Assembly (NCBI GenBank): GCA_963715045.1
Contig: CAVQRC010000008.1
Span: 1-64,000, forward strand
Direction: 5' to 3'
DNA from: CAVQRC01 sp963715045
GTDB lineage: Bacteria; Planctomycetota; Planctomycetia; Pirellulales; Lacipirellulaceae
DNA length: 64,000 nucleotides
Of the stretch, positions 40,067 to 49,277 are shown one piece after another. Both the position numbers and the translations under genes were made by a program. The notes below the pieces were generated by a model. That model saw only the letters and a list, made by a program, of their open reading frames with translations. It searched no databases and was not told where the DNA came from. Each line of letters begins with the position of its first letter. The stretch's first letter is position 1.

Positions 40067-41245
40067 ATGGTGTCATCTGGTCTCAGATACAATCTTCGCA
40101 GCCTCCTGGCTCGCAAAGTCGGCTCGCTCATGACGGTCTTCGGCATCGGCATTGTCGTGTGGGCCAGCGTCTTCGCGTTCGGTCTCTCGGGGGGTCTCGA
40201 CAAAACGCTGGCATCACTTCCAGTCCGCTCGATGTGCTCGTTCTGCGGAAAGGATCCACTTCCGAGACCGCTCCGCCGTCACCGAGGCGTCGCCCGCGAC
40301 ATCATGTCATTCCCGGTATCGCCACCGATAGCGACGGTGCTCCCCTTGCCGCCCGGGAACTAGTCGTCATCGGTTATTTGCCTCGCCGCGGCGAACAGGT
40401 GCACGGAACGTCACCGTACGGGGCGTCGAGCCCATTTCGCGGAAGCTCCGGGAAGGGATGACGATCGTTGCCGGGCGCGACTTCCGGCCTGGACTCCGCG
40501 AGGCGATCGTGAGCCAGGCCATGTCGGAGCGGTTCCAAGGACTTGGGCTCGGTGAGGAGTTCGAGGTTCAGGGCGGGAAGTTCAAGGTCGTCGGCATTTT
40601 TAGGCCGGCGGTGGGGGCGGTGGAGTCCGAGGTCTGGACCGATCAGCGCGTCCTCGCCCAGGTCGTCAACCGCACCGGCGCGATGTCGAGCGTGCAACTT
40701 CGAGCGGTGAGCCAGGAGGACCAGCAGCGGATCATCAATCGGATTAAGGCCGACGAGCAGATCGACCTCAACGCCATCACCGAAGCACAATACTTCGCCG
40801 ATCAGGCCGCGCAGAGCGTATTGATCAAGATGGTCGGCGGGATGATCGCGTTCTTTCTCACCATCGGCGCAATGTTCGCCGTCGCCAACACGATGTACGG
40901 CACGATCGCGTCGCGGGCCCGCGAGATCGGCACGCTGCGGGCCGTCTCGGCTTCGGCCGCTTCAGCATCCTCACGGCGTTCCTGTTCGAATCGCTCGTGC
41001 TGTGCGGCCTTGGTGCAGTCCTGGGCGTGCTCGGGGCCGTCGCCCTCGAGTCGGCATTGGGCGACATTCGCACCGGAACGATGAACCCCGGCACCTTCAC
41101 CGAGTTCGTCTTCTCGTTCGACTTCGGACCTCAGGTCCTGGTGCGGGGTGCCCTGCTCGCGGTCACGATGGGCCTCATCGGCGGATTCATGCCCGCCCTC
41201 AGGGCCGTCAGAATGAAAGTCGTCGACGCCCTCCGCGAAGCATGA
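40067..41245 (+). CDS. FtsX/MacB-type ABC permease, frameshifted
   Basis: About 392 residues, five bases after the previous permease. An N-terminal segment (LRYNLRSLLARKVGSLMTVFGIG) forms the first helix, followed by a periplasmic domain with EFEVQGGKFKVVGIFRP and VWTDQRVLAQVVNRTG, and C-terminal helices (MIAFFLTIGAMFAVANTMYGT, LFESLVLCGLGAVLGVLGAVA). RAREIGTLRAVS is the conserved cytoplasmic loop. Frames change near 40230, 40330, 40420 and 40960, but the total is a multiple of three. Second half of the heterodimeric exporter. Substrate unknown. Confidence 0.83.
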
Positions 41246-41394
41246 TGCCGCGCGGCTGGGTGAAGTGATACCTGCGCGGCTGGGTGAGCTGCATTGCTGG
41301 GAAGACGTCTTCTGGTTGCTCGCGATCCTGTTCAGGCGATAGGATAGCCGCGAGCCGTTTCCAGAATTGTGGCCCCGTCGACGAGTTAGCCGTC

Positions 41395-42352
41395 ATGACA
41401 CGGAACCGAACAGGTGTTGGCGGCTACGGCCGGCGGCACGCGGCGTTTACGCTTGTCGAACTCCTGGTCGTGATCGCGATCATCGGGATTCTCGTGGGCC
41501 TGTTGCTTCCGGCCGTGCAGGCAGCGCGGGACGCGGCCCGCCGCACGCAGTGCGCCAATCAAATGAAACAATTGGGCCTCGCGATTCATCACTACCACGA
41601 TACGGCCGGTACGCTCCCGATCAGTATTTCGTATGGCCGGGAAGGCGGAAACGCGACGCCGACTCCCAACGGCAAGGGCTGGATCATCAGCATTCTTCCG
41701 TTTCTCGAGGAGCAACCGCTGTTCGACCGGTTCGTACCGCATTTCGCCGGTGACTTCTGGGCTGGTGGGGGGGATTCGCAACCCCGATTGCTGGGACGAG
41801 CTCGCGGTGCAGCTAGATGTTTTGCACTGCCCGGCCGATCCCTCCGTGCTCGAGCTCAACGATCAGCATCGACAACTGTTGGAAATCAAAGTCGCGCAGA
41901 CGAGTTACAAGGGCGTGCTGGGGGATTCCCAGATGGGGGGTGGCTCCAGTCTCTTTCCCGGCACCACGCCCGATTGCCACGCCACAACCGGCTGCAACGG
42001 ATTGTTCTATCGCAACAACTATCAGGAGCCGATCGAGCTCAAGGATGTCACCGACGGTCTCAGCCGGACCTGGATGGTCGGAGAAGAGGTCCCCGAACAC
42101 AACTGGAACACGGCCGCCTACTTTGCGAACGGCGATTACGGCAGTTGTCACGTCCCACTCAATTTCTTTCCCGAGCCACCAACGCCCTTATTCTGGCCGA
42201 ACGTCTATTCGTTTCGCAGTCGGCATCCAGGGGGAGCCCACTTCTGCCTGGCCGATACTTCCGTGCGGTTCGTGAGCGAGGGGAGCATCGACCAGGATCT
42301 GTATCGAGCGTTGAGTACGCGGGCTGGCGAGGAGGTCGTCGAAGTCCCATGA
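41395..42352 (+). CDS. DUF1559 prepilin-like protein, one frameshift
   Basis: About 319 residues. A type IV pilin-like methylation signal ([23 protein letters not shown]) with the cleavage Gly/Ala-Phe site and Glu at +5 begins the mature protein, then [23 protein letters not shown], the DUF1559 signature. The C-terminus has [23 protein letters not shown], the usual DUF1559 H-x-G-G-A-x-F block. The frame changes at a run of seven G near 41768, and the length 3n+1 fits one extra G. DUF1559 proteins are highly amplified in planctomycetes and are probably surface pseudopilins. ATGA overlap with the next gene. Confidence 0.9.
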
Positions 42353-42810
42353 TTCAGGCGAGTGTGGAGAATATTAGGCCAGACTGGATCGCGGAGGTTT
42401 CCTCGCGCTTCAAGCGGGTCGTGCTGCTCTGCGCAATATCCCTCTTGAGCCATGGGTGTGGCGGGCAGTTTGAGTCGGACGTGAGCGGTACCGTGACGCT
42501 TGACGGGAATCCGTTGCGAACGGGCACGTTAACACTGCAGCCTGTAGTCGGAGGTCCGCTGGTTGCCAGCGGAATTGGCGAAGACGGAACGTACCGGATC
42601 AAGACAGGCAGCAGCACCGGGCTGCCGGCGGGAGAGTACATCGTGACCGTGCAGTCGTTCTCGGAAATCCCGTCGCCGGGCATGAACGACAAGCAGCTCG
42701 CCGCGATCTCGCTGATTCCGCTGTCGTACCGGAGCAAGGCCACGTCAGGACTCCGCGTCACGGTCGAGCCCGGGGCGAATCTAATTCCGATCGATCTTGG
42801 ATCCGAATAA
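42349..42810 (+). CDS. Predicted lipoprotein with a carboxypeptidase-regulatory-like domain
   Basis: 153 residues. A lipoprotein signal ([15 protein letters not shown]) puts the lipid-modified cysteine near residue 37. The rest is a beta-sandwich of the transthyretin/carboxypeptidase-regulatory type: [21 protein letters not shown], then GTYRI and GEYIVTV. Such lipoproteins are routinely paired with DUF1559 genes in planctomycetes. The start lies in an ATGA overlap with the DUF1559 stop, so both are translated together. No catalytic residues visible. Intact frame. Confidence 0.85.
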   Translation: MIQASVENIRPDWIAEVSSRFKRVVLLCAISLLSHGCGGQFESDVSGTVTLDGNPLRTGTLTLQPVVGGPLVASGIGEDGTYRIKTGSSTGLPAGEYIVTVQSFSEIPSPGMNDKQLAAISLIPLSYRSKATSGLRVTVEPGANLIPIDLGSE

Positions 42811-43045
42811 GTGCCCCTGGGGGAGTTGTAGGTGGCTCGGCTCCAACCCGGTGCTCGGGAAAACGCTCGGCCTCGTCTTAGAAACGGGCTGACGCCCGGG
42901 AACGGTTACCAATGCGTTTCCTCGAAACGATTTGGTGGATATGCGAAGAAATAAAAAGATTTAATTTGGCGACCCGTTACTTGTATCTAGCCTGCGCGAT
43001 TGTTAGATTCGATAGATCTGTTGCAACTAATTTCGCGTGTAACGT

Positions 43046-44293
43046 TTGATAGAAAGGCATTTTGTGTACCAAACTCAGTTCAACTTGCGAATAAAACTAG
43101 TAGCATGGGCGACTACTGCTGCTCTCTCGGTGACGTCTTTGTCGGGAGCGGCGGAGTACCAAGATTACGTTATGAGTCTGTCCCCCAACTTCTATTTTGA
43201 ACTCAACGAAACTGACCCTACAGGGCTTGGGGGAGTCCGGGACAGTGTCAGCAACACAGATCTTGGCTTCTACAACACTGATTTGCTTGGATTTTGGGAA
43301 ATCGGTGTGCCTGGACCAGACTCCTTGATTGATCGTGGCGCCTGGACCACCAACGACGTTTGGACAGACCCCCCAGGTAGGGTCGATGTTCCGGTCATTG
43401 GGCTGGGGGAAAACAACGTGGCGTTTAACGCAGCCGATTCTGCCCATATCGATATTGGCATTGGCGAAAACTATGGTGCCAATGCGATGACGGTCTCCGC
43501 GTTCGCCAAGAGTGGCGGAGCTGCCCAGGGTGGCGAGAGAATCTTCACCAACAATCTCACCGATCCCCTGGAGAGTTTTCAGATCGTGGTAGGCAACGAT
43601 GGGATCGTGGTCTCGGTAAACCCGAATGTTGAATGTCCCAACCCTGGCTGTGGCCACAAGAGCCTCTTCTTGCCTGGTGAAGGTGGAGACGGATTCACCA
43701 ATGCCGGTGCCGACCGCGGCTTGAACTCCCCGAACAACGGCTGGTGGCATATCGTCGCGTCGACCGAGGGAACCACCGCCCAAGAGCGTGTCGACAATAT
43801 TCGTCTCTGGCTCAACGGCGTTGATCGCACCGCAGACTTCAAGCCTGGCACAACGGGTTGGGGAGTGAACGCGGAACCAGCCAAAATTGCGGGACGGCGA
43901 GCTGATCCAGCAGATTCTACGACGTATTCCGGTTCGGTGGACGAAGTATCCATCTGGCTTGATCGGGTACTCACGGATTCAGAAGCCAGAGGCCTCTACT
44001 GTGCTGCCGTTGGAGGCTGCGACGACTTCACTCCCGGCGACTTCGACAAGAACGGCGTCGTCGATGGCAACGACTTCCTCGCCTGGCAGGCGAACTTCGG
44101 CCTCGCTGAGGGGGCCACCCAGGCCCAGGGCGATGCGGACGGTAACGGCGTCGTCGACGGGAATGACTTCCTCCTCTGGCAGGCGAACTTCGGCAGTTCC
44201 TCGGGAGCAGGCTCCGCGAGCGTGCCCGAGCCGGCCGGCTTGGCACTGCTGACGATTCTGCTTGCCGGATTCGCAACTTTGCGTCGCAAGTAG
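43046..44293 (+). CDS. Secreted LamG-like protein with dockerin repeats and PEP-CTERM signal
   Basis: 415 residues. After a signal peptide (VAWATTAALSVTSLSGA) there is a concanavalin/LamG-like jelly roll at about residues 35-320, including AFNAADSAHIDIGIG, GWWHIVASTEG and DEVSIWLDRVLTDSEA. Two dockerin-type Ca-binding repeats follow near residues 332-385 (GDFDKNGVVDGNDFLAWQ and GDADGNGVVDGNDFLLWQ). The end, VPEPAGLALLTILLAGFATLRRK, is a PEP-CTERM sorting signal. Dockerins suggest docking to a cohesin partner; PEP-CTERM suggests envelope anchoring by an exosortase. The upstream region is more AT-rich than its neighbours. Intact frame with a following terminator. Confidence 0.88.
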   Translation: MIERHFVYQTQFNLRIKLVAWATTAALSVTSLSGAAEYQDYVMSLSPNFYFELNETDPTGLGGVRDSVSNTDLGFYNTDLLGFWEIGVPGPDSLIDRGAWTTNDVWTDPPGRVDVPVIGLGENNVAFNAADSAHIDIGIGENYGANAMTVSAFAKSGGAAQGGERIFTNNLTDPLESFQIVVGNDGIVVSVNPNVECPNPGCGHKSLFLPGEGGDGFTNAGADRGLNSPNNGWWHIVASTEGTTAQERVDNIRLWLNGVDRTADFKPGTTGWGVNAEPAKIAGRRADPADSTTYSGSVDEVSIWLDRVLTDSEARGLYCAAVGGCDDFTPGDFDKNGVVDGNDFLAWQANFGLAEGATQAQGDADGNGVVDGNDFLLWQANFGSSSGAGSASVPEPAGLALLTILLAGFATLRRK

Positions 44294-44325
44294 ACTGCGA
44301 CCAAGTCGCATGCAATCGAGATCAC

Positions 44326-44360
44326 GAAACTGGCCAGTCATCGATTGGCCAGTTTCTTTT
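44326..44360 (+). terminator. Rho-independent terminator after the dockerin gene
   Basis: Eleven-base stem GAAACTGGCCA / TGGCCAGTTTC around a nine-base loop, followed by TTTT, 33 bases past the stop. Confidence 0.85.
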
Positions 44361-44594
44361 CGCGCGTTTAGGCACCCGCATCTCAACGCGGCGATCAGCC
44401 GCGCTGGGTCGGGTCGCACAACAGAATTGGTCGCTCGGCTCCCATGCCAGCGCTGGAATCGGATTCACGTCAGGTGGTGTCAATATGATCGCACTCAAGG
44501 GGGTGCTGAAAGATCAGCCCAGGAAGTTGAGCTTCGACGTAAGCTACTTTGTGATGGGTACTTGCGTTGTATGACGGATTCGGTATCGCGACAC

Positions 44595-44611
44595 TTTGGC
44601 ACCGGGGTTGC
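44595..44611 (+). promoter_or_regulatory. Sigma-54 (-24/-12) promoter
   Basis: TTGGCACCGGGGTTGCT fits TTGGCAC-N5-TTGCW with exact GG/GC spacing. It lies 58 bases before the ATG of a secreted protein whose ribosome site is AGGAAGAGGAG. It is the best match of the three -24/-12 sites seen in the window. Confidence 0.82.
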
Positions 44612-44668
44612 TCTTGGTTCCTGGGCCGATCCGGCTTTTTTCCCGCGTTCCCAGGAAGAGGAGAATCG

Positions 44669-45300
44669 ATGGCCCAGCTATTCTCTCGATCGAAGTTGTT
44701 CGCGACCGCAGCGATGGGACTGCTCGCGGTGCCGATGCTCTCGCTTCCAGCCCAGGCCAGACCCGGGTTGGGGAGTTGCCACCCGGCCGCCGATGCCCAT
44801 TTGAGAACCTCCATCCGGCTCATGAAGATCGCGTGCGATCGACCGCCTGCACGCGGGCCGCGGGCTTGCCCGAGCGGCCATCACGCACGTTTCACTGGCC
44901 GAGCGGTTCACGGTGAGACCGGCTGCTCGTGCCGAGTTGTGCGCGGCCCGAGACGAGCTTGAGCAGCGGTACCTCTACGGGGGCGACTGCACGCCGCCGT
45001 GGCACGTGGCGATCGATCACGTGCGGCTCGCGCGGCGACTGGAGACAGAGGTGTGCCAGCCGCTGCGGGCATGCTCGCTGCTGTGGCACGTGTCACCACG
45101 GTGGTCCGTTGCCACCGCCTGCATATGGGGAACCCCCAAGGTACGCTCCCCAGCCGCCGGTGTTCACGCCTGAGCCGTCGCTTTATCGAGGGGATCGCTA
45201 TCCCGGTACCGAGGGCGGGCTCCCGCTGTACGAGGGATCCCGAGCATACCGCGGCTCCGGTTGGATGAATTTCATCCCGAGCTTCCTGGATCCGAAATAA
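44669..45300 (+). CDS. Secreted protein of unknown function, frameshifted
   Basis: About 210 residues. The signal peptide (LFATAAMGLLAVPMLSLPAQA) is clear. A helical middle part with AARAELCAARDELEQRYLYGGD follows, and the C-terminus is Pro/Tyr/Gly-rich (YGEPPRYAPQPPVFTPEP) ending in WMNFIPSFLDPK. Two base errors, near 44850 and 45110, are needed to link these parts. No family recognised. Its notable feature is the -24/-12 promoter upstream, which makes it a likely target of a sigma-54 activator such as the one at 55.4-56.9 kb. Confidence 0.6.
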
Positions 45301-45518
45301 CGGGCTTGACCACGCGGAGTTCCCACAGCCGCGGTCACGCCCACCTTCGGTAGCGGGCACCCGGCCTCGCGCTGGCGTCTGTCATCTGATTGAGGGGCGG
45401 GAGTTGCGTCTGGCCCGTGTTAGCGAGAGTTTTTGATTTAACGCAGCAGATGCCGCTTTTCGAGGCCGTCGCGACGCCGTCTAAGCTGCCGAGGTCGATT
45501 TCGCCGACGGTTCGACGA

Positions 45519-45920
45519 ACAGACCCCCACGAGCTTGCTCGTGCGGTGAATGAGGTCACTGGCTAACCGCGTCGCCGCCGACAGGAGCCGGCCGCGACAG
45601 GAGCCTGCACGCACCGCCCCGTGGGAACGCCCAGCGGATCGCCTGACACGAAACGTTCGCTTCGCGAACGCCTGCCTGAGAGATCAGCCGGCGAAGCCGG
45701 TTGCCCCGTTTGGCGGCTTCGCCTCGAGAGAATCCGGGAAATGCATCGTTCGCGAAGCGAACGATCGCGGGCGGGGCTGAGACGTTCGGAAGGAGACTCG
45801 TCTCAAAGCAAGTATCGAGAGGAACTGCGTGACCGGGTGTGGCGAGGCCCATTTGTTCTCTCACGACCGCCGCTTAGCCAGTGACCTGATTCACCCCGGA
45901 GCAAGCTCCGAGGGGTCTGT
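45519..45920. mobile_element. 402-bp MITE-like element with ~53-bp terminal inverted repeats
   Basis: The ends (45519-45571 and 45868-45920) are imperfect inverted repeats of about 53 bases. Both share ACAGACCCC, GAGCTTGCTC, GGTGAAT and AGGTCACTGGCTAA. Inside are hairpins with three-base loops at 45654-45670 (CGTTCGC/GCGAACG) and 45745-45765 (ATCGTTCGC/GCGAACGAT), which are mutual reverse complements at their cores. No credible ORF inside. The layout fits a non-autonomous transposable element or a structured intergenic repeat. I see no clear target-site duplication. Confidence 0.65.
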
Positions 45921-46233
45921 CCTCATCACGTAGCCAACAACCTTTCCCTCGAGCAGCGCTCGATTACTGCCGTTACAAACGCCGGGTGCTCGCCACGCGG
46001 AGAACGGCTGATCCCTTTAGCCCAAAGCAAATGAGCCTGCAATTCTCATACGCGCGATATAAAAACACCGTGGACGGCGTGTTCGTCGTTACCCGATTCA
46101 TCACAGCGGTCAATGGATTTCAAAACGGCATCCATCGTGACCCCGGTCAATCGGGCTGATAGGTTCTGAACCTTCGACTTCGGCGTCGCGAATTAAGGCT
46201 TCTGGCCAGGGGCCTTCTACGCGCGTGAGTTGC
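45921..46233. other. Gene-free stretch
   Basis: About 310 bases between the inverted-repeat element and the stop of the isomerase-like gene. No plausible ORF, RNA or terminator recognised. Confidence 0.5.
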
Positions 46234-47058
46234 TCAGCCGCGGCAGCCTAACGCCTGCATGATCGCGTCGGTTTGCTCGTAGGCTTCCTGGACCCACTCC
46301 ACGATTCGATCGGGCTGGGGTGCGTATTCGAGCTCGATGCTGACGGTACGGTCGAAGCCCGTGTCGCGAATGGCGGCCAGGTACTCCTTGATCGGCGTGA
46401 CGCCGCGGCCGGGGGGGAGATCGCCATGGACCTTGCCGTCGCAGTCGGAGAGGTGCACGTGTGCGATCCGCCCGCGGAGCCGCTCGACCTCGCCCGGGTC
46501 GACGTTCATCAGGTGCAGATGCGAAATGTCGCAGTTGGCCTTCACGGTTTCGGGAAGGTCGACGTCGTCGATGAAGTTGAGCATCGTGTCGACCGTGTTG
46601 ATCAGCGAGAGTTCGAACGGCTCGAGCTCCAAGGCGATCTCGACGCCAAGGTGGGCCGCATATTCGCCCAGCTGCCGCACGTTATGGACTCCTGTCTGCC
46701 ACTGCTCGGCAGGCGGAATCACCTGCTGCTGCCAGATGTACTCTCCGATCACCAGCAGCAAGTTCTCACAGCCGAATTCGAAGCACAGATCGAGGTAGGC
46801 CCGACAGCGATCGAGGCTGAAGCGCTGCACCGACGGGTTCAAGTCGATTAAACCGACGGCCACACAGCAGATGCTCTTGATCGGCAGTCCCAGCTCATCC
46901 GCGGTGTCCTTGATCAACCTCCGTTCAACCACGTCGATGTCGAGCGGGTCCGTGAAGATGTCAACCGTGTCGAAGCCGATTTCCTTCGTCTTCTCGAGGC
47001 CGAACCGTGTGCCTTTGCCGGCTTGGGCGAAGGCCGAATTGATCAAACCAAGTTTCAT
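46234..47058 (-). CDS. Sugar phosphate isomerase/epimerase family protein (TIM barrel)
   Basis: 274 residues from ATG 47056-47058. It has the AP-endonuclease-2/xylose-isomerase-like barrel: GLINSAFAQ at strand 1, ENLLLVIGEYIW, GVEIALELEPFELSLINT (metal-binding Glu), VKANCDISHLHL (Asp/His), IAHVHLSDCDGKVHGDLPPGRG (His, Asp) and SIELEYAP (final Glu). The metal-site residues look intact. Actual substrate unknown; myo-inositol, hydroxypyruvate and keto-sugar enzymes share this fold. It lies 34 bases downstream of the DUF1501 gene on the same strand. Intact frame. Confidence 0.85.
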   Translation of the reverse strand: MKLGLINSAFAQAGKGTRFGLEKTKEIGFDTVDIFTDPLDIDVVERRLIKDTADELGLPIKSICCVAVGLIDLNPSVQRFSLDRCRAYLDLCFEFGCENLLLVIGEYIWQQQVIPPAEQWQTGVHNVRQLGEYAAHLGVEIALELEPFELSLINTVDTMLNFIDDVDLPETVKANCDISHLHLMNVDPGEVERLRGRIAHVHLSDCDGKVHGDLPPGRGVTPIKEYLAAIRDTGFDRTVSIELEYAPQPDRIVEWVQEAYEQTDAIMQALGCRG

Positions 47059-47092
47059 GCATGTTCTCGCATTTCCGATTCGCATTTCCGAT

Positions 47093-48535
47093 TCAACTTA
47101 CGGCAATTGGTTCGCCGTGATAGACACGCGTGGGGCGATCGGTGAGATCGTGCCACGTCGACGTGGGGGGCAACCCCAGGGCATGGTAAATCGTGGCGGC
47201 CAGATTTTCCGGGGTCTGCGGGTTGGTATGGGGAAAGCCGCCAATTTCGTCCGACTCGCCGAGGATCGCTCCCCCTGTGACCCCGCCACCGGCAAGAAGC
47301 ACGGTCTGCACGGCCCCCCAATGGTCCCGGCCCGGCCCGGCGTAATGCTTGGCAAGGTGGCTGATCTTAGGCGTTCGCCCGAATTCGCCCGCCATCACGA
47401 TCAGCGTGGAGTCCAGCAGGCCGCGGTCATGGAGATCGTCGAGCAAGGCCGAGACCGACTGGTCCATCGGCGGCAGCAGGTGGTTCTTCAGGTTCGGAAA
47501 CGCGTTGCCGTGCGTGTCCCAGGTTTCGTTGTTACCGAGATTCACCTGCACGAGCCGGACGCCCGTTTCGATCAGCCGCCGGGCCATCAACAGCGACCAT
47601 CCGAATACATGTCGCCCGTACCGATCAAGCGTATTCGAGTCCGCGTCGACCACGTTGAACGCTTCGCCGACGCCGGCACCCGTAAGCATCGAGATCGCGG
47701 ATTGCTGGTAACGGTCGAAACTCTCCACCGTGGCGGCCTGATCCAGCGACCGCTGCTGCTGTTCAATCTGCTGCAGGAGCGTGTAGCGGCTTTCTAACCG
47801 TTGACGGGTGAGGTTCTCGGGGAGGCTCAAGCAGGGAGCCGCAAATCGATAGCCAGCGGGGTTCTCGCCACCACGAGCGTGATGGAAGCCGTGTTGAGGC
47901 CAGGCTCCGTACGAATCGGGATTGAATCGGCAACACTCGACAAAGTACGGATCGGCCTGAGGGCCCATCTGGCCGGCGAACTGGCCCGGAATCACCCGAC
48001 CCGACCGGTGAACCAGCTTTTCGGGGAGCACGATCGCCGGCGGCAGGTTGTTGCGGCCAGCGAGCAATTGGCCCGCGATAGCGGCCATCGAGGGGTGGTC
48101 GCCCGGTCGGGGTGCGGACGCGCTGAAGCCGGTCGGCAGCGGAGTGCGACCCGAGAGCATCACCATGTGGCCTTCAGAATGCTCGTTGTAGGGATGGGTC
48201 AAACTGCGGAGCAAGGCCCAGCGATTGCTGCGTGCGGCGAGCAGTGGCAAGTGCTCGCAGATGTGGATTCCGGGCGTGCGGGTGGAGATCGGCTGGAACT
48301 CGCCACGGATTTCGGCCGGCGCGGCGGGCTTCATGTCGAAGCTCTCATGCTGAGCCAATCCGCCCGACAGGAAGATGTAGATCACGTTGCGAGCCGGCGG
48401 ACGGTTCTTCGCCGCCTCGGCGGCGCGCAACTGCTCGACGTGATTGAGCCCTAATCCCAGAATGCCAATCCGGCCAGCCTGAATCAGCTCGCGGCGGCTG
48501 ATACGGGGATGCACGCAGGATGCTGGAGTTGGCAT
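47093..48535 (-). CDS. DUF1501 protein with twin-arginine signal
   Basis: 480 residues. The N-terminus SRRELIQAGRIGILGLGLNHV is a Tat-type signal. The alkaline-phosphatase-like DUF1501 core shows NVIYIFLSGGLAQHESFDMKP, LPLLAARSNRWALLRSLTHPYNEHSEGH, LVQVNLGNNETWDTHGNAF and VMAGEFGRTPKI, with GRDHWGAVQTVLLAGGGV near the end. These hold the usual Asp/His metal-binding positions. DUF1501 proteins, abundant in planctomycetes, are thought to be secreted sulfatase/phosphatase-like enzymes. It is followed by the isomerase-like gene, so it may feed a polysaccharide-degradation route, an inference. Intact frame, start at ATG 48535. Confidence 0.88.
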   Translation of the reverse strand: MPTPASCVHPRISRRELIQAGRIGILGLGLNHVEQLRAAEAAKNRPPARNVIYIFLSGGLAQHESFDMKPAAPAEIRGEFQPISTRTPGIHICEHLPLLAARSNRWALLRSLTHPYNEHSEGHMVMLSGRTPLPTGFSASAPRPGDHPSMAAIAGQLLAGRNNLPPAIVLPEKLVHRSGRVIPGQFAGQMGPQADPYFVECCRFNPDSYGAWPQHGFHHARGGENPAGYRFAAPCLSLPENLTRQRLESRYTLLQQIEQQQRSLDQAATVESFDRYQQSAISMLTGAGVGEAFNVVDADSNTLDRYGRHVFGWSLLMARRLIETGVRLVQVNLGNNETWDTHGNAFPNLKNHLLPPMDQSVSALLDDLHDRGLLDSTLIVMAGEFGRTPKISHLAKHYAGPGRDHWGAVQTVLLAGGGVTGGAILGESDEIGGFPHTNPQTPENLAATIYHALGLPPTSTWHDLTDRPTRVYHGEPIAVS

Positions 48536-48708
48536 ACTTCGTCGCTCCTCGAAGGTGGCGGCAGGCCGTATCTTCCCGGCTGGACGCCCACAAATCAAGT
48601 CGGGGCCATCCTCTGATGCGTATAATGCCGCGGCGTTTCCAGGCCACAGTGCTTCATCGCCGTGGTGATCCATTCGATATCAGGGAGCCCTTGTCAGGGG
48701 AACAAGCA

Positions 48709-49277
48709 ATGCCCGATGCCGACGTCGTCAGACTGGTCGATGAGATTCTGGCGGCCTTGGCGGATGCCGGAGAAGTAGAGAACTGGGCGGCGGCGTATCT
48801 AAAAGGGCCGCAGTCGCCGGCGGTTCTGGACGCCGCGTGCGTGGAAGTGACCGAGCGGTTGCTGGGAGCCGAACCACCCGCGCGGCGGAGTGGGAGCACC
48901 TGGTGTTCACCCTGGCGGTCGAGTCGGCGAAATCGCACGGGAAGCATGACCTGACGGCCTGCCGGGCGGCGATCGACACGCTGGGAAAGATGATCGACCA
49001 GGGACGGTTCGATCCCTGTGCGGGCGAGGCCATCGATACTCTGGCGAGCGGGCTGACGCTGGTACTCGGCGCGGAGATCAAGCTTCGACAGCCGATTGAA
49101 TTCGCGATCCTCCGCCTGTGCGATCGGTACCCTGACCGTCTCCCAGCGATGGCCGAGCGGTGTCAGAGCATCTGGCAGCGACGAGGGCAGATGTCGGGAG
49201 CGGAGGGGCTCTTCGTCTGGGATCTTCGCAACCACCTGTGGCGACTGAACCAGGACTTCAAACCCTATCGGCCTTGA
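48709..49277 (+). CDS. Hypothetical protein, one frameshift
   Basis: About 189 residues, all helical by appearance: MPDADVVRLVDEILAALADAGE, LLGAEPPAR, then after a frame change near 48890 EHLVFTLAVESAKSHGKHDLTACRAAI, GLTLVLGAEIKLRQPIEFAILRL and GLFVWDLRNHLWRLNQDFKPYRP. No family recognised and no signal peptide, so probably cytoplasmic. It is divergent from the DUF1501 gene and its stop overlaps the convergent PQQ-dehydrogenase gene by 13 bases. Start could also lie further upstream in frame. Confidence 0.55.

Noticed and set aside
41250..41287. 14-base direct repeat GCGCGGCTGGGTGA with a 24-base period after the second permease gene
   Set aside because: Only two copies in GC-rich sequence with no dyad or downstream T tract; too little to call a site.
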